From assembly GCA_009741485.1 (NCBI GenBank), contig CM019214.1, forward strand, positions 52,044,863-52,108,862: a stretch of 64,000 nt of DNA. Reading direction: 5' to 3'. Shown piece after piece: positions 38,812 through 51,900 of the stretch (positions within the stretch are counted from its first letter, which is position 1; each line of letters starts with the position of its first letter). The notes beneath the pieces were generated by a model. It worked only from the letters and a program-made list of their open reading frames with translations, ran no database searches and was not told the origin of the DNA. Origin of the DNA: Malurus cyaneus samueli. Its lineage: Eukaryota; Chordata; Aves; Passeriformes; Maluridae. A program made the position numbers and the translations under genes.

Positions 38812-41510
38812 TGTTTGTAGACAGTTAGGTCGTTTAACTACTTATGAGTATAATAGCGCTAAGTTACCCAATACTAACTTCTTAAAATTGCTTACTGCGT
38901 TCATGGTTGCACATTGAACATCTGCTATGTTTAAGACTTCTGCCATTAATACCCAAAACAGAGCACATTATTTTCTTTCCTTTACTAGGTGCATTTTTTT
39001 GAAATGTCCCATTTTCTCCTTAATTGGTGCCATACTTCTGAAAACATACCTTGTTTTCTCTAATGACTATAAATGTGATCATAATATTTTAGTCAAGCCC
39101 ACAGTGAAAAACCACACTATATTGTTCACCAGAGTCCTTTTGAGTTGTATCAGTGACATGGAGTCTCCCTGGGCAAAAATAAAAAAGAGACCTAAGATGG
39201 TGCAAAGCCAGAAAACAGAACTTTGCCTTAACAGATTTGTGCTCCTCTGGCATTTCTAGGTGCACACTCAAGAGCTTCCCTGAGATTTTCTCTCTGCCCT
39301 GCCACAGTGAGAGCAATCCTCAGTGTGAGACATTCTACCAAGGCAAGGCAATTCTCCCCATATGTGACTGAGAGTATCTCAAATCTGAAGTAATTAGAAA
39401 GGATGGTTGCTTTGAGCAGCATATTGTATGTTACATTGTGTGCAAGAGCTGCAGCCATGGGAAATCCCCAAATCCAGGAAGACATCTAGAGGGTTTCTGC
39501 AGGTCATGCACTCCTTCACTTCTATTCAGAGGTTTCAGACTGCAGAACCAAGATCAGACCATTATTTGTTTTATCTGAACAAAGAAATTTTTCTAAATGC
39601 CAGTGGAAAATCTTGGGGAACTTCCCAGAACCCGCTTAAAGCCATGGAGAGCAATGGTAAAACTCCTATGGTGTTCAACAGAAGTAGTTCTTGGAAAGAA
39701 AAAAAGCTTGTGGCCCTTCTGTCTGCTTCACATCAAATTCCTATCAATTTTGTCTAATGTCTTCAGCCACAGCAGGAGAACTAGACGAGGTCTGGCAAAA
39801 AAAGACACTGCAGTAAATTCCCTCTGCCAAGCACTGCTTCTGTGCAACTCAACAAATCACGCCACTTGTCTGTCTGCTAATTGCCTTTTCCTCTGCTGAG
39901 GACAGAAACACTATTCCTGTCACCCACTTTTGCTTGCTATGTTTGCCTAGATATCCTTTAAATCACAACTGGTTTTGCTTAGTACTGATGTGCCCAGGCT
40001 AATTTAGAAGCCGTAGTTTCTGGTGCCTTAAGTCGGTGCCTTAACTAAACAACTCTCCAGACTACACTGACTCCAGCAAATGCCACTGGAGCTCCTGATG
40101 CCTTGCTGTCATGTAGGAACTTCAAGAGATCCTTATCTCTCTTGAGCAGCTTCTGGAGATCAACTGGCACACCTTATGGTGTTTAAAATGGCACAAGTTG
40201 CCTGTGCGGGGTGACAACTGCATCTACCTTGAGATAATTTCTGACTAGAGAGGAGTGAAATGCAGTTTGTGTGCTGAGAGCTACTTGCAGATCTAAATGT
40301 AGATGTCTAAATCTTGACCAGTGTTGGCCTATCTTCAAGACTGAGATTTCTGTGGGATTGTGTCTTCCATAACCACTGTGTTATGAAGGTCTCCAAAGTC
40401 TGGTATCACATCTGCTAACTTCGTGCAGAAGTTGTGAACATCACTGGACAATCTCAGAAGTCCTATGATACGTAATTCTAGGAAATGGAATATACTGGTT
40501 TTTGTGACATGCTGCAAAGATCACTCCCTCAAGTACTAGAATTCTTGCTGGCCAAGATTCATTGTCAATTTTTGTTGCTGTACATTTAGACTGTTGATAG
40601 AATCCTATATGTACAATAGAAATATTGTGAAGTCACTCTCTGGAAGACTGCAATCTCATATAAGAGTAATTATCTTGTTTTAAATTGGATATTTACACTA
40701 ACCATATTATTTCCTGTAAATTATCTGCAGAACCAAACATCTTTAGGACATACACTAACAAAAATCGGCATTAATGATTCCCTGGTTTAAGATAGTTCTT
40801 ACTAACAAATGAAGGCAAAAACATTGACAAAAATGTATTTTACTTACATTTTCTGAATTACATTAAATTAGAAAATCTCTGTAAGTCACCATGCCTGCTG
40901 GTGGTTTGCTGATGAAGCAAAATATTAACTTTTGGGTTTAGGGTCAAAGAGTATTTTTGAGCAAATATTTCTGTGAAGTCCTTGAAATATCTGGATACAA
41001 AGAAAAGAGCGCACAGGTTCAAGAAAAGACCACTTACTCACAAATAAACAAAACCCTCCTCAGTATCTCAGCTCAGTCATCTTTAATATGTTACAAGTAC
41101 TGCTGAGCATGGACCTTCTACTCTCCACTAATCCTAAAAGTTGGTTTTGACCTGCAGTTGTTTTAAAAAAGTGTATTTATGATAAAGTGTCTGTGTTTTC
41201 TTAACATAGCTGCCAAAGCACAGCTCTTCTTTGCAGTCAGGCTGTATTACTAAGAACTTACAAAAATGAGCTTGGTCTTTAGGGAAGAACTACAAGAGAA
41301 GGTAAGGCAAACAATGCAAGGAGGATTTGAGATTGCAAAAATTAAGCTTTGGGATGGGTAAGGAAGGCTGTGGAAGAAAATCATAAAAGAGGTGAAAAAG
41401 AAGCAAAAGAATAGAAAAATAACAACACTCCCTGAAGGAGACAAACGGGGTAAAAATGGTCTTGGAGAAAATGTAAAGAGAGACAGTGATAAGACATGAC
41501 TGAAAAGGAT

Positions 41511-41529
41511 AAAGAAGAAGAAGAAGAAG
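41511..41529. repeat. (GAA)n microsatellite
   Basis: Six GAA units inside a longer purine-rich stretch (about 41400-41580). Confidence 0.85.
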
Positions 41530-44500
41530 GGATCAAAAAATTCCTCTGAGAGGAGAGTCGGTAGAGAGAAGGAAGAAAAAAAATGCCTTTATATGAGACA
41601 CTGTCCCTTATTTGAGTAAATGGTGTTGTTTAATGCTTTTCCTATCCAAACTCCCTTTTTTTTTTTGGTAAGCATTCTAGGCATTATCTTTTAATTTGTC
41701 TCCTCACAACATGAGACTTGAATGAAAGTTGTATGTAAATGGCATAGGCTTTTGTATCATATCATATTGCATGGTATTATAAATATATCTGGCTGACTTA
41801 CAATGCAGTTTCAAAAAACAAATGTTACTTGAACTTTTCAGTAAAACTAAATAATATTTTAAAATGACAGTTAAAGCCCCAATGAAAGCACCAGTACAAA
41901 AAGCCCAGTAAGTTTAACTGATGTATGTTAAATGAACTCAGTTAAATGGAAACAACTTTGAAATTTTTTTTAAAGTTTTCATTCCAAAAATTATGGGTTA
42001 CGCAGTCTATTACTCCCTATCTCATAGAAATTTCCCATATGTTTTCTAACACATTACAGAATAAACTGTTTTTTGTTTGCCTTCTTTTTTGGAAGGGAGG
42101 AAGTATCTACTGATGCCGTGAGATTCTGTTAAAGGCATCACTACAAGGCAGAGGGAACTGCTCTCTAATGGTCTATCAATTTTCCCTAAAATATAGATAG
42201 GACAGATGGATAGTGAATGGATAAATAGATATACTCAACACTGTTACTGCAGGAGCTGAATCTTTAAACTCTGCACCCTTTTCAGGCCACAGCTTCATTA
42301 AGCTGACTCTAGTTTTACTTCCATTGAGAGAATATCAATGAAACTTGCTCATTTAGGTATCACTAGATATTGTTTAAGTAACCTGTTTTTTTCTTAAGCA
42401 GAAGAAATTAAAGCTTGAGGACTTAAGATTACTTGGATGTAGAAAAACAATCTGTATAAAACAATACTGCCTCATTTCTTTAAGAAAACACACCGTATAT
42501 AAATGCACTCAGAAGAATCCATAATATCTGTGTGTGGGATGATGACAGAAGTAGCAAATTTCTAGCAGAAATACTACTACTTCGTAGTACTCGGTATGTG
42601 AGGAAAAGTTTTCTCAGTATGAGCCTTTTGTTAGCATTTCAGGGAATTATCCAAATTTTTGGCCTCTCTTTTGGCTCATGTGTAGCACTGCTGTGCCCCT
42701 GTAGGGGAGATGGTGTCAGGACACAAGAGTCTGGACTAAAAACACTCTGTGTGACTTCCACCCTCCCTCGGACCCTGAGTGTCTGTCACTGAGCTTGCAT
42801 ACTTAAAATCCTTAAAATCACCAATAAGTGCATTAAATAACTTAGCTTTATGGCCAATTTTAACATACTTTAGCCCAGCATTTAAACACCTAAATCTAAC
42901 CATTCCGGTCCTGTATGTATAATATCATCAAGTTGCCTATCTGCCACAGATTTTGCTTTTCTAAGCACTCTGATGATCTGACTGCTGTAAGGAGATGATT
43001 GTGGAATCAGAGATCTCACACCAAACAATGGGAGGGTAGTGTACAAGCACAGCTCAAGCAGGGATGCAACTGCACCCAGGTGAATGCAGTGGTTATATAT
43101 TGAATCTCTCATGGAGCAGTGCCCCCTTTGCTGAAACATTCAGGGCTGTGTTCTAGTGCATGGAGATAAGTCTGATACTGCTGTTGTTACCTTTCACATG
43201 TAATTTAATGCTAAGACATGTTTTTTCTAAATATTAATTGGAAAAATATATGGCTTGAATGAATACGGAGAAATCACATTTGTTTTTCAAATAGTATAGT
43301 ATAAAAATTCCAACATAAGTGCAGCAGAGTTAACCAGCTCTGATGATTTTTTTTTTTATACATCTGTAACATTCCTAATAGCAAAAGGAAGCACCAGACT
43401 CACTCCTTTGTGGAAAGGAAATCAGCTGAGGACCTGTTCCTAGTGTAAGCCTGGTGCACTAATTGTGAATCATTTTGAGAAGCTGCTCATTGACAGCTTC
43501 ATGCTGGGAAGTCTAAATTACTCTGTCCCACTTTTCTCAGAGGGAGAGGATCATTTGTGTAGGTCTTTCTACAGCTTGAATCCCAGCCTCCACAAAACAA
43601 GATGTGCTAAGGGAGGCAGCAGCATTTAGGAGCATAATGAATGTGCATATGAAAGTATGAAGACACACTTGTAAGCTGGCACTGGTAAGGAAGAGTACAT
43701 TATTCGATGTATCCTCTTTGAAAAAAAAATCAATAAAATTCATATACAGTATGCTCATTGTAAAACGACATGTGCTGCATTTAATACTCACTGACGTGAC
43801 ACTTAACAAACAGTCTTGAACTGAGCTCTATTTGCATTTGATTTCTGTCACAGCTTGACAAAAAAGTCTGTTGCTTTCATCTGCTTTTTTCTTTTTAACA
43901 CTTCTAACCAAAGATGCATAGGTGTACCTTGCAGGCAGACTAAAAAGCAAAGTGTCCTCTAAAGGGGTCTCAAACCCTTTTCCCTACATGTTTATAATGT
44001 ACCCCAATGTTCAATCACTTTCTCAGCCCAGCAGAAATACTCGAGAATAATTTTAAGAACTATTTAATATTTGGTGATATTTTCTTAAATATACATGGAC
44101 AAAAGGGCAGGAAACACAGAATTGTCCCAATCTTGAATGAGGGAACAGTCTGTTAGTAGAAGCCCATGGAACATTGCAGTGGGGGCAAGAAAGGACCACG
44201 CAAGAACAGAAAAAATTCTAGAAGACAAATGGAGCCAGACTGTAAGAGGAGATTTGAGATGTTCTGAACTCTCCCTGTGACCAATACCACACATCTAAGA
44301 CATAAAAATAGGAAGTTTTCCCATGTAACAATGCCTTTTACAGACCTGCAGCAGATCCACAGTACATTGTGTGAGGGGAAACACTTCTAATAGACTCTAA
44401 CATGTCTGTGGAAATAAGATCAAGAATTTGACCCTTAGGTTTTGTGATTAACATTTAAGTTATGAATGTTTCCATGATTCTGATGACTTTGAAAGTAATG

Positions 44501-45601
44501 AAATGTTTAAAGCATCTGCATTAATTTCTCTCATGCCAAGATGCAGTCACAATAGCAGTATAATTACAAATAAACTAAATATGAGTAAACAATGACTGGT
44601 TCAAATGCTAACAACCCATTCCCTTTACTTGGGACTGCTAGTGCTGGTACAGCCTCAGAACTTTGATTCCTGCTGGTTTAACTCTGGACATTCTTCCATG
44701 TGCTAGCTTGCCAGAGCTCAGGCAAAACTACCTTGTTATGTTTTGAAACTCAATCAAAAGTACCGCCTATGTTCCATAAGTGAATCCTAAGTGCCTCAGT
44801 GCAAAAAGCACCCAAACAGCAATGCCTAACTTTTCAACTCAGGTAAATTGATATATCACAGGTATCCAATTTATGCAGGAAATTTATTTTCACCTACTTA
44901 TTTCTGGAGATACCATCATTTTGGTTGAAATGCGTGTGCTGATCCCTTTTCCTCTTTTGCTGAGTAGGACCTCTGCTATTTCCTTGGGATGCAAACCCTT
45001 CAGGGGGTTTCTGATGATTCAGAAAATTTACTTATCACATTTAATTCACCTCCAAGCACACTTCAAGTACAGGTTAATTGAAACCTGTCAAAATACCAGT
45101 CAGAGATAACATCCATGCCCTCCCCATGACAGCATTTTTACTGTGGCAGTTACTCAGAGAGTGAAATCCTGACCTCCAGATATTGCTCACTTTGTCAGGG
45201 TTTCCATTTAAAATCTCCTAATGCCCAGAAAACCACTCCTGTCAGACTAACAGTGCATGCAGGATATGCCCAAAACCTCCCCTCTCCTCTAGAGTGCAGC
45301 ACTGGGGCTGCACAAACCTCCTGTCTCTCTGGTTAAGCAGGACACCGTTTCCTTCTCCTTTTCCACATATCTTTCCTTTAGATCCAGAAATGTCATAGAC
45401 AGGATTGAAACAGCCGAGTCAGACAGTAAATTCCAAAACAGAAAGGGATTTCCAGAATAACTGGGAGGAGGGATATAGGACATAACCAGAGAAAAAAAGG
45501 CTGTGATTTCAAATCCTTTGTGGCAGCTCTGTGAACTACCAATCTCTGAATGAGCTTCCTGCAGTAGCATGATAATATATCAGTAATTAGAAAAATGATG
45601 A

Positions 45602-45612
45602 GGGGGGGGGGG
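45602..45612. repeat. G11 homopolymer
   Basis: Eleven G in a row just upstream of the CR1 copy. It is unusual in this AT-rich DNA and prone to sequencing error. Confidence 0.85.
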
Positions 45613-45639
45613 TGCGGTGTGGAGAGAGAAAAAAGAATT

Positions 45640-46016
45640 GTTTTTCTCTCAGTGGAAAAGAGGAATCTGCCAGGGAACTTAATCCTGGTATACCAGTACT
45701 TAAAGGATGGTAGCAAAGAGGGCAGAGTATCTCTGCCTTCGCAGGGAACCACATGAGCCAGACAAGAAGCAGCGGGTACAAATTCCACTGGTAAAAATTT
45801 CATCTTGACATAAGAAAGAAGTGTTTACAGTGAGACCAGTCAGTTGCTGGAATAATCTCCTCAGGAATGTGGTGGAGTCCTCATCACTGGAGGTTTTCAA
45901 GATGCAGTGGGACGGGTTGCTAGCCAATGTCATCTAGGCTCTCTTTCCCATGAAAATTTGGACCAGGTTATCTCTGGAAGTCCCCTAGAAACTGGGCTGT
46001 TCTGTGGTTATATGAT
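45640..46016 (+). mobile_element. CR1 LINE, 5'-truncated, diverged
   Basis: A plus-strand CR1 copy. It begins around CTGGTATACCAGTACTTAAAGG (the conserved Y-x-YLK segment near the end of ORF2), passes through CTTGACATAAGAAAGAAGTG (LDIRKK) and GCTGGAATAATCTCCTCAGG, then the 3' UTR (CATCACTGGAGGTTTTCAAG, TTATCTCTGGAAGTCCCC) and ends near TTCTGTGGTTATATGATT. Many substitutions and stops mark it as older than the 24-kb copy and perhaps from another subfamily. Confidence 0.88.
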
Positions 46017-46559
46017 TTTTTAGGTCTTCTGTGTACAAACTCTAGGCACGGCCATTGGATTTAGTTATCTGGCTCCTGATTTGGGTTACACATGACAGAA
46101 AATGTGATTTTTCATTCTAAATAGCATGGCAGTAGCCAGAAGACTCTGATGATAGACAAAATGGTCCGTAAAAAAAGTGAGGACTGTGGAAGACCAGTTG
46201 TCATCTGGAATTTTTGGACTGTAAATTTGACACTAAGTCCTTCTTTGAATGAGGGTTTGTCTATTTGAGATAGACAGTTACCATCAAACACCAGCCCCTA
46301 GCCCTCCCTTTAAAATCTTAAATAGTGTATGGTTGGAATGTCTCAGTTCCAATTCCTAGTTTTGCCAGTGGAAATGTTTCCAGGATAGAGACTGCAGAGT
46401 CAGTCTGCTAATTTGAAGAGATAGAAAAGAGTATTTTTTTTTTAACAGAAACCTGTTCCATTTCATCACAGAAAATGGGACTCCATATGTACAGTAACTG
46501 AATTATTAAGTGGACAGATTATTTGCCTGAGGACATATTTATTTGGCCTAGAAAAAAAT

Positions 46560-47040
46560 CTGTGCATTGTGTTGCAGTAGACGAGGTCTGGCTAATATAA
46601 ATACCTGCCACAGATTCCCCACTCTTTCCTTAAGCCTGGACTTTAATGTTTATTGCTCTAAACAGAAGTGTTCAGAAAACAGACACATCCTGTAGAGATT
46701 CATGAAAAAAACCACTTGGAAGGCTTTTGCTGCCCAATTTATCCCATCAGAGAATGGGGCTTGTATTTGACATGCCTGCTGGGCTCTGGTTCCCCCACAA
46801 ATTCATGACTTTAAACATGTGGCCACACCAGCTGGGGACAGGGGAACTGGCCATGGAGATTAGGCTGGGCACAGGTTTTAATTCATTGTGGAATTAAGCC
46901 CCCAGCTATCAGATGAATGATGCAAATTCTGCAGCTTTCTGGATCCACACATTTCACCTTGTAAACATTCATGTGTGAAATCATTTTTTACAACCAGTGT
47001 TAATTTCAAATTCTGATTATCGAAAGCAGAAAAATGCCTC
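46560..47040. promoter_or_regulatory. candidate conserved non-coding element
   Basis: A repeat-free block with an exact POU octamer ATGCAAAT (46920-46927), preceded by TTAATTCATTG and GAATTAAGC homeodomain-like words. A TATAAATA box-like word (about 46598) also lies inside. The clustering suggests a regulatory element. No conservation test was possible. Confidence 0.25.
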
Positions 47041-47460
47041 TGTAATTTATGTAATATTTATTTAAACCATTAAAAGAAAATTTGCTAAGAGCAAGAAGAG
47101 CTAAGAGATATTACTACTCAAGGGTTTTTAGCAGAAATGAAGCCTTCTTCATAATAGAGTTATGTAAGACATTTGGAATTTATAATTTACTGAGTTTCGG
47201 TTTTAAATTGTGCTGCTCCTCTTATGTACAGATGTAGCAATTTTCTGGTCCCAGCTGAAATGTGTTTTGGTTGTAAGGTTTCAGTGAAAAAACATTTATC
47301 TGTTTCTTAATTAAATATAAGATTGCTCTTCCTCTGTGAGTTTTCTCCATAGCAGGAATTTAATTTTCACCCAGCCTGTTTCTTGTCTTTATCTTCCTCA
47401 GTTTATCCTGAATTTACAAAGGCAATGTTAATATTTTTTATTTATATCCAGCCCCTTGAA

Positions 47461-47510
47461 AATAAAGAAAAAAAAAAAAAAAAAGAAGAAAAAAAGAAAG
47501 GAGGGAAGAA
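47461..47510. repeat. A-rich tract with A17 run
   Basis: AATAAAG is followed by a 17-A run and then GAAGAAAAAAAGAAAGG-type purine-rich DNA. It could be taken for a poly(A) signal and tail, but the sequence upstream shows no gene. Confidence 0.8.
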
Positions 47511-48899
47511 TAAAAGAATGAAAAAGCTGCAAATCTAAAAAAAACCGTAGTGAAAGCTTACTTTCTAGAAACTCTGTGCTGATCAAGAACTTACTTGAGT
47601 GCTGTGATTAGAATAAGTTAGATAAAGATACAGGTTTAGAGCAATTCCATGTTTTTTTAAAGAACTTAAACCAATTAGCATCCACAAAGGGTAATCAGTC
47701 TGTTGGACCTGAAGGTGCAACAAGCTTTTGAGTGGTTTGGGAAAGGCACATTCTCACAATGAAGGGATTATAGCACTGAGGAGATAGAAGGACAGGACAT
47801 GTCAGGAACGTGCTACTGGACCCATGGCTTAAGGCAAATAGTAAAGAGAAGAGGAAGAAAGAAAAGTAAGATCCTTGATTTCAGGAACATTTGAAATAAA
47901 AGGAACTTGAAAATTTGAGGAACAAATTTGACTACTTCCCATCTACAGCAATGAATATTTATAAGAAATGAGAAATTTCAAAAGGATTAATGCATATGAA
48001 AAATTCTGCCAACGTAACCTAAGGATGGTTTCCAACAATGCTGGACATGGCAGTGTTGGGGGATAACCAGTCTGAAAAATGGGCAGTATGATGGAAAAAG
48101 AAGTTCAGTCAACATGCTAACCAAGAAAGGAGTGCCAGGGTCTGGAACAAGAGCTGCTATGGCCAGCCTGCATCCCCATACATCTGTAATTATCCAGCTG
48201 CCCTGCAGCCCTGAGATTCAAACTGAAAGCGCTGCTTCCTGATGCAATTCATTTGATCGTTTTCTTTCTTCATTTGTCCTTCTTGTCAGAAACAACCAAA
48301 GTTACTGTAACTGCCAACTCATAATTGAATAGCAGAACTAGCATCCTCTTCTCTGCTGATGAAGGCTGATATTAATAAAGCAGCTTGGTTGATAAAATTA
48401 GAGAGTCCTGTTGATAGTTTCTCTTTTTCTTTTTTCAATAGACTTTGATTTTAAAAGTAGTTTAATGTGATTCCACTCTTACTGAAATTATTTTTTACAT
48501 TATTTCCTGGTTTGTTTATTTTTTCTTCTTTTAATCAATATTCAAACATTTTCAATGTTTGCTTGTGACGTGGCTGATCTGATTGGGGTTTATGCACTTG
48601 AAATAGGAGACTTCAATGGTTTTAATTGTACAGTACTAAGTTCACAATTTTTTTTTTCTTTTGCCTGATGAAATCAATAGGAAAAAAACAATACAGGAAG
48701 ATGGTCTTTAAAATATATTTAGGGAAATGTGGTATTTGAACAAATCTTTAAATCCATAAGTTTTAAGTAAAATCACGGCCCATTGTTCTCATCGTTCTCG
48801 GTAGATTTTAACAGGCTAATGTTCCATTTTGGTGTTAAAAACCAAAACCAAACTCCTAAATATTTGAAGAAAATTACATAATAGTTCACTACAACCAGA

Positions 48900-48978
48900 G
48901 CACCTGATCAATAGCTCTGCTTTGAGTAAGAGACTGGACTAGATGCTTCTTCCTATCCAGCCTATAATTTTCTTTGAG
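48900..48978 (+). mobile_element. CR1-like LINE 3' fragment
   Basis: A short diverged 3' UTR fragment: CCTGATCAATAGCTCTGCTTTGAG, then GACTGGACTAGATGCTTCTTCCTATCCAGCC. It follows the usual CR1 order CTGATC, TTGAGC, GGTTGGACTAGATGATCTCC, CCTTCCA. The terminal octamers are lost. Confidence 0.65.
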
Positions 48979-51900
48979 TTTACAAGTTTATCCAAATATT
49001 TCACTGTTTTTCTTTAAATGTAAAAACTGAGTAAGTCAAGTAGTAGCAATAAATGTCAAAGATGTGAAACAAAACTGATAGCTGATCATGCAAAAGAGAT
49101 CTATTATGTTTTCTCTATCTCTCTCTTGGCTTTTGAGTATGTGGAAAGATAGCTGGCTCATATATATCATTGAAAAGTCCTTATATAGAGAAAATGCATT
49201 TGAAATTAGAGTCTATAATATTGTGCATAATATTAAGATGGCTGCATAATTAGACTGCATTTTGGAGGATAGGTTTTTCCTTTAAAACCTGGTCTGGGAT
49301 ACATTCATATGTAATTTCAAGGAGGCAATTAGTATCAACAGAATGAATTAGCTCCTAAGCCAATAATCATTAAAGTATCCTAGGGATATTTTTAGATGTT
49401 ATAGCCTGTGCACACAGTTCATATTAGGTTAGCACAAAGGAGGGTACAAACATGTCGGGATTTTTCTTTTATTTATATACTTTTCTGTACCTATGTATAT
49501 TATCAGTGTTCATATGTGTATTTTACAGGTCACACTGCAACTAAAGAAGGCCTTGGAATTCACCTTAAGGGTACGTGAGTCTAACTGTGTCTGAGTAGGA
49601 ACACGTGTTATAAAAGATCAGGATAACAACTAGCTCAAATAAAGCATTAAATAATTCACTGAATGTAGGACCAAACTGAAAACTTAATGTTTCGGCTGAA
49701 TTTTGTTCTAAGCCCATGCAGCACATGAGAAGCTTACGCAAAGGCTCTCAGACACAAATTCATTCTGTTGAAGACCTGCCTCTGAGGTGTCAGAACCCTA
49801 GAGCTCATTTGTAGTCTACAGTGAAGGAATGATACCTGCAGCTTGCTTCATCATCACTCGAGGAGCCTGTCAGTTACAGGGGGTAAAGAATGCTCATGAT
49901 TTTAATTTTAGTGCATTTCAAGTTTCAGTAACCGGCCTCTTTAATGTTCCATAAATCTACATAAACTGTGCAGGTATTGTCTATTCAAAACACAGAAGTT
50001 AAGGTTAATGAGATTGTAGACTCATTTATGAGAATGTATCATTATATGATGTATTCTCATATATTTCTAAACACACTTTATTCAGAGACCAGTTGAAAGC
50101 TTGTACAAGGCCATTTTAATTTTTAAAAATTATTAATCTCATACCTTACATAGCCAGCATTATAAAATATAACAATGGAATTTGCCTCTGTATTTATTGT
50201 GACTCATTCCCTCGAAAAATTTTGCACATTGTGCAAGTAAGAAATGCAAAACTTCTGGATAAGAAATAACACACAACCCCGAACTTGTGTCATTAACCCA
50301 AGTGATTCCCACTTTGCACCACCTTCCCTATGCATAAACAGAAACAATTTTTTTAAAGTTTTATTCATTTTTACGTGCCATCCTCAGCCTTACTTTCCTC
50401 TAAAACTCAAATGTTCTACTTGTTACATCACAGCTGGTTTCTGTGGGAATTACTGTGGTGCCATGAATTAATTTAGGGTGAAAGACAGATAAATTCTAAA
50501 GAAGAAAGTAGACTCTCATGCAACAGTAATATTGCCATGTCCCTAATGATAAAAATGATAGAAGAAAAAACAAAAGCTACATGACACCCAGACAAAGTGC
50601 TTTTAGCTAGTTTCAAAGTTTTCCAGAATATATCAATTCCTTTTTAAGCAAATTGTTTTGTACAGAACTCCAATGGGAGCACTAGAAAATTCCCCTCTTC
50701 AGCCTACAAATAGATTAATCCTGTAACTGAGGGCGTGAATGTGTGCACATTCTTATTCAACATTATTGGTCCCCATCAGTTTTCTGCAAGAAAAAGTCTC
50801 CAGGAATGTGTTATTTACAAAAAAACAATCCTATAATTGCTCCTTATTTCCAAATTCTCTCTTTGCAGAAGAGTAATATTTTTTGCCTTTTCTTGAAAAA
50901 AAAATAAAAATCTCTAATAAATACAAAAAACCTAGAAACAGGTAAAATAATGTTTGCTATAAAAGGTGTGCAAGAAATTGAACATCAATTAGTTAGATTA
51001 TCTGGGCATTCCCCCGATATATAGATTACTTTTTATAAAAGTCCTGTAACTCTGAGGTAGTTCAAGTCATATGAATAGTGATGATGGTCCTTTTGTATCT
51101 AACATATGCTCTATGTCATAGGTTCTCTGCTTTCCTAGTTTATATATTTTGAGTAAAGTAATTGCAATTTATGAATTTGCCTTAGGTCATCTGCCTCAGT
51201 CTTCCTCTTACAGTGACAGATTTAGTTTTTTTGAGGTAATGAAACCAACACAAAATACTCAGAATAAATGAGAATGAACTGACAACCTCTATGTGTTTGT
51301 ATGTTACAACCATTAGGAACTTGAGGTTTCCACACACATGTGGAATTCAGAAGTGGACCCATGCCAGGTGAAGATGTGCTGTGGTGGAGATTACAGTTCT
51401 CTCTGTTCTTCACTCTCCCCATCTCCTTTTCTCTGACTCCAGGACAGAATAATCACCAGCAGCCACAAAGAGGGAAGGTTTTGAGCATTTCATTTAAAGC
51501 GTGACGCCATGGTCCCTTAGACAGAGGAAACACTCTTTCTGGATTTGTCACATCTTTCCCAGGTGTAATGTCCCTTTTCTAGACATTTCTAGTTGGGAGG
51601 TGGGTTTTAACACAACAAATTGAGCACCTACAGGGTTCAGTGCATATGGGGTACATCCTGTCTGAGGAGTGGCTATGAATGCAGAAAGGGCACTCCATTC
51701 ACAGGGTTTCACTTTGATATCGTGGACTTGCCTATGTTCATGTCTAGGTCTAGGTGCTTTATAAACTCTTGATATTAGAGGGAAATTTGGCACTAGTTGA
51801 AACTACTGACAGTATTTTAACCAGCTCAAACTGGGATATAACAGCACCCTTCAAATGCAGTGGATGGGGAGGAGAAAGAGGCTTTGCACGTTATAATCCT

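Larger units (their letters stand above)
38812..45639. other. non-coding unique sequence, no gene seen
   Basis: No gene is supported. The longest frames are 38927-39259 and 39428-39757 on the plus strand (about 110 codons each), with no family features. A (GAA)n run and a G11 run are the only simple repeats. A degenerate GGAT/GATA stretch lies at 42195-42232. Confidence 0.58.
46017..48899. other. non-coding unique sequence, no gene seen
   Basis: No gene is visible and no frame over 60 codons is open. An enhancer-like block (46560-47040) and an A-rich tract (47461-47510) are listed separately. Confidence 0.6.

Noticed and set aside
39782..46592. The same 15-mer TAGACGAGGTCTGGC at about 39783 and 46578 as a dispersed repeat
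   Set aside because: The flanks do not align, and a shared 15-mer is expected by chance in a window of this size.
47461..47510. AATAAA followed by an A17 run as a polyadenylated retrogene tail
   Set aside because: No transcript-like sequence or target-site duplication was recognised upstream, so it is best read as a simple A-rich tract.
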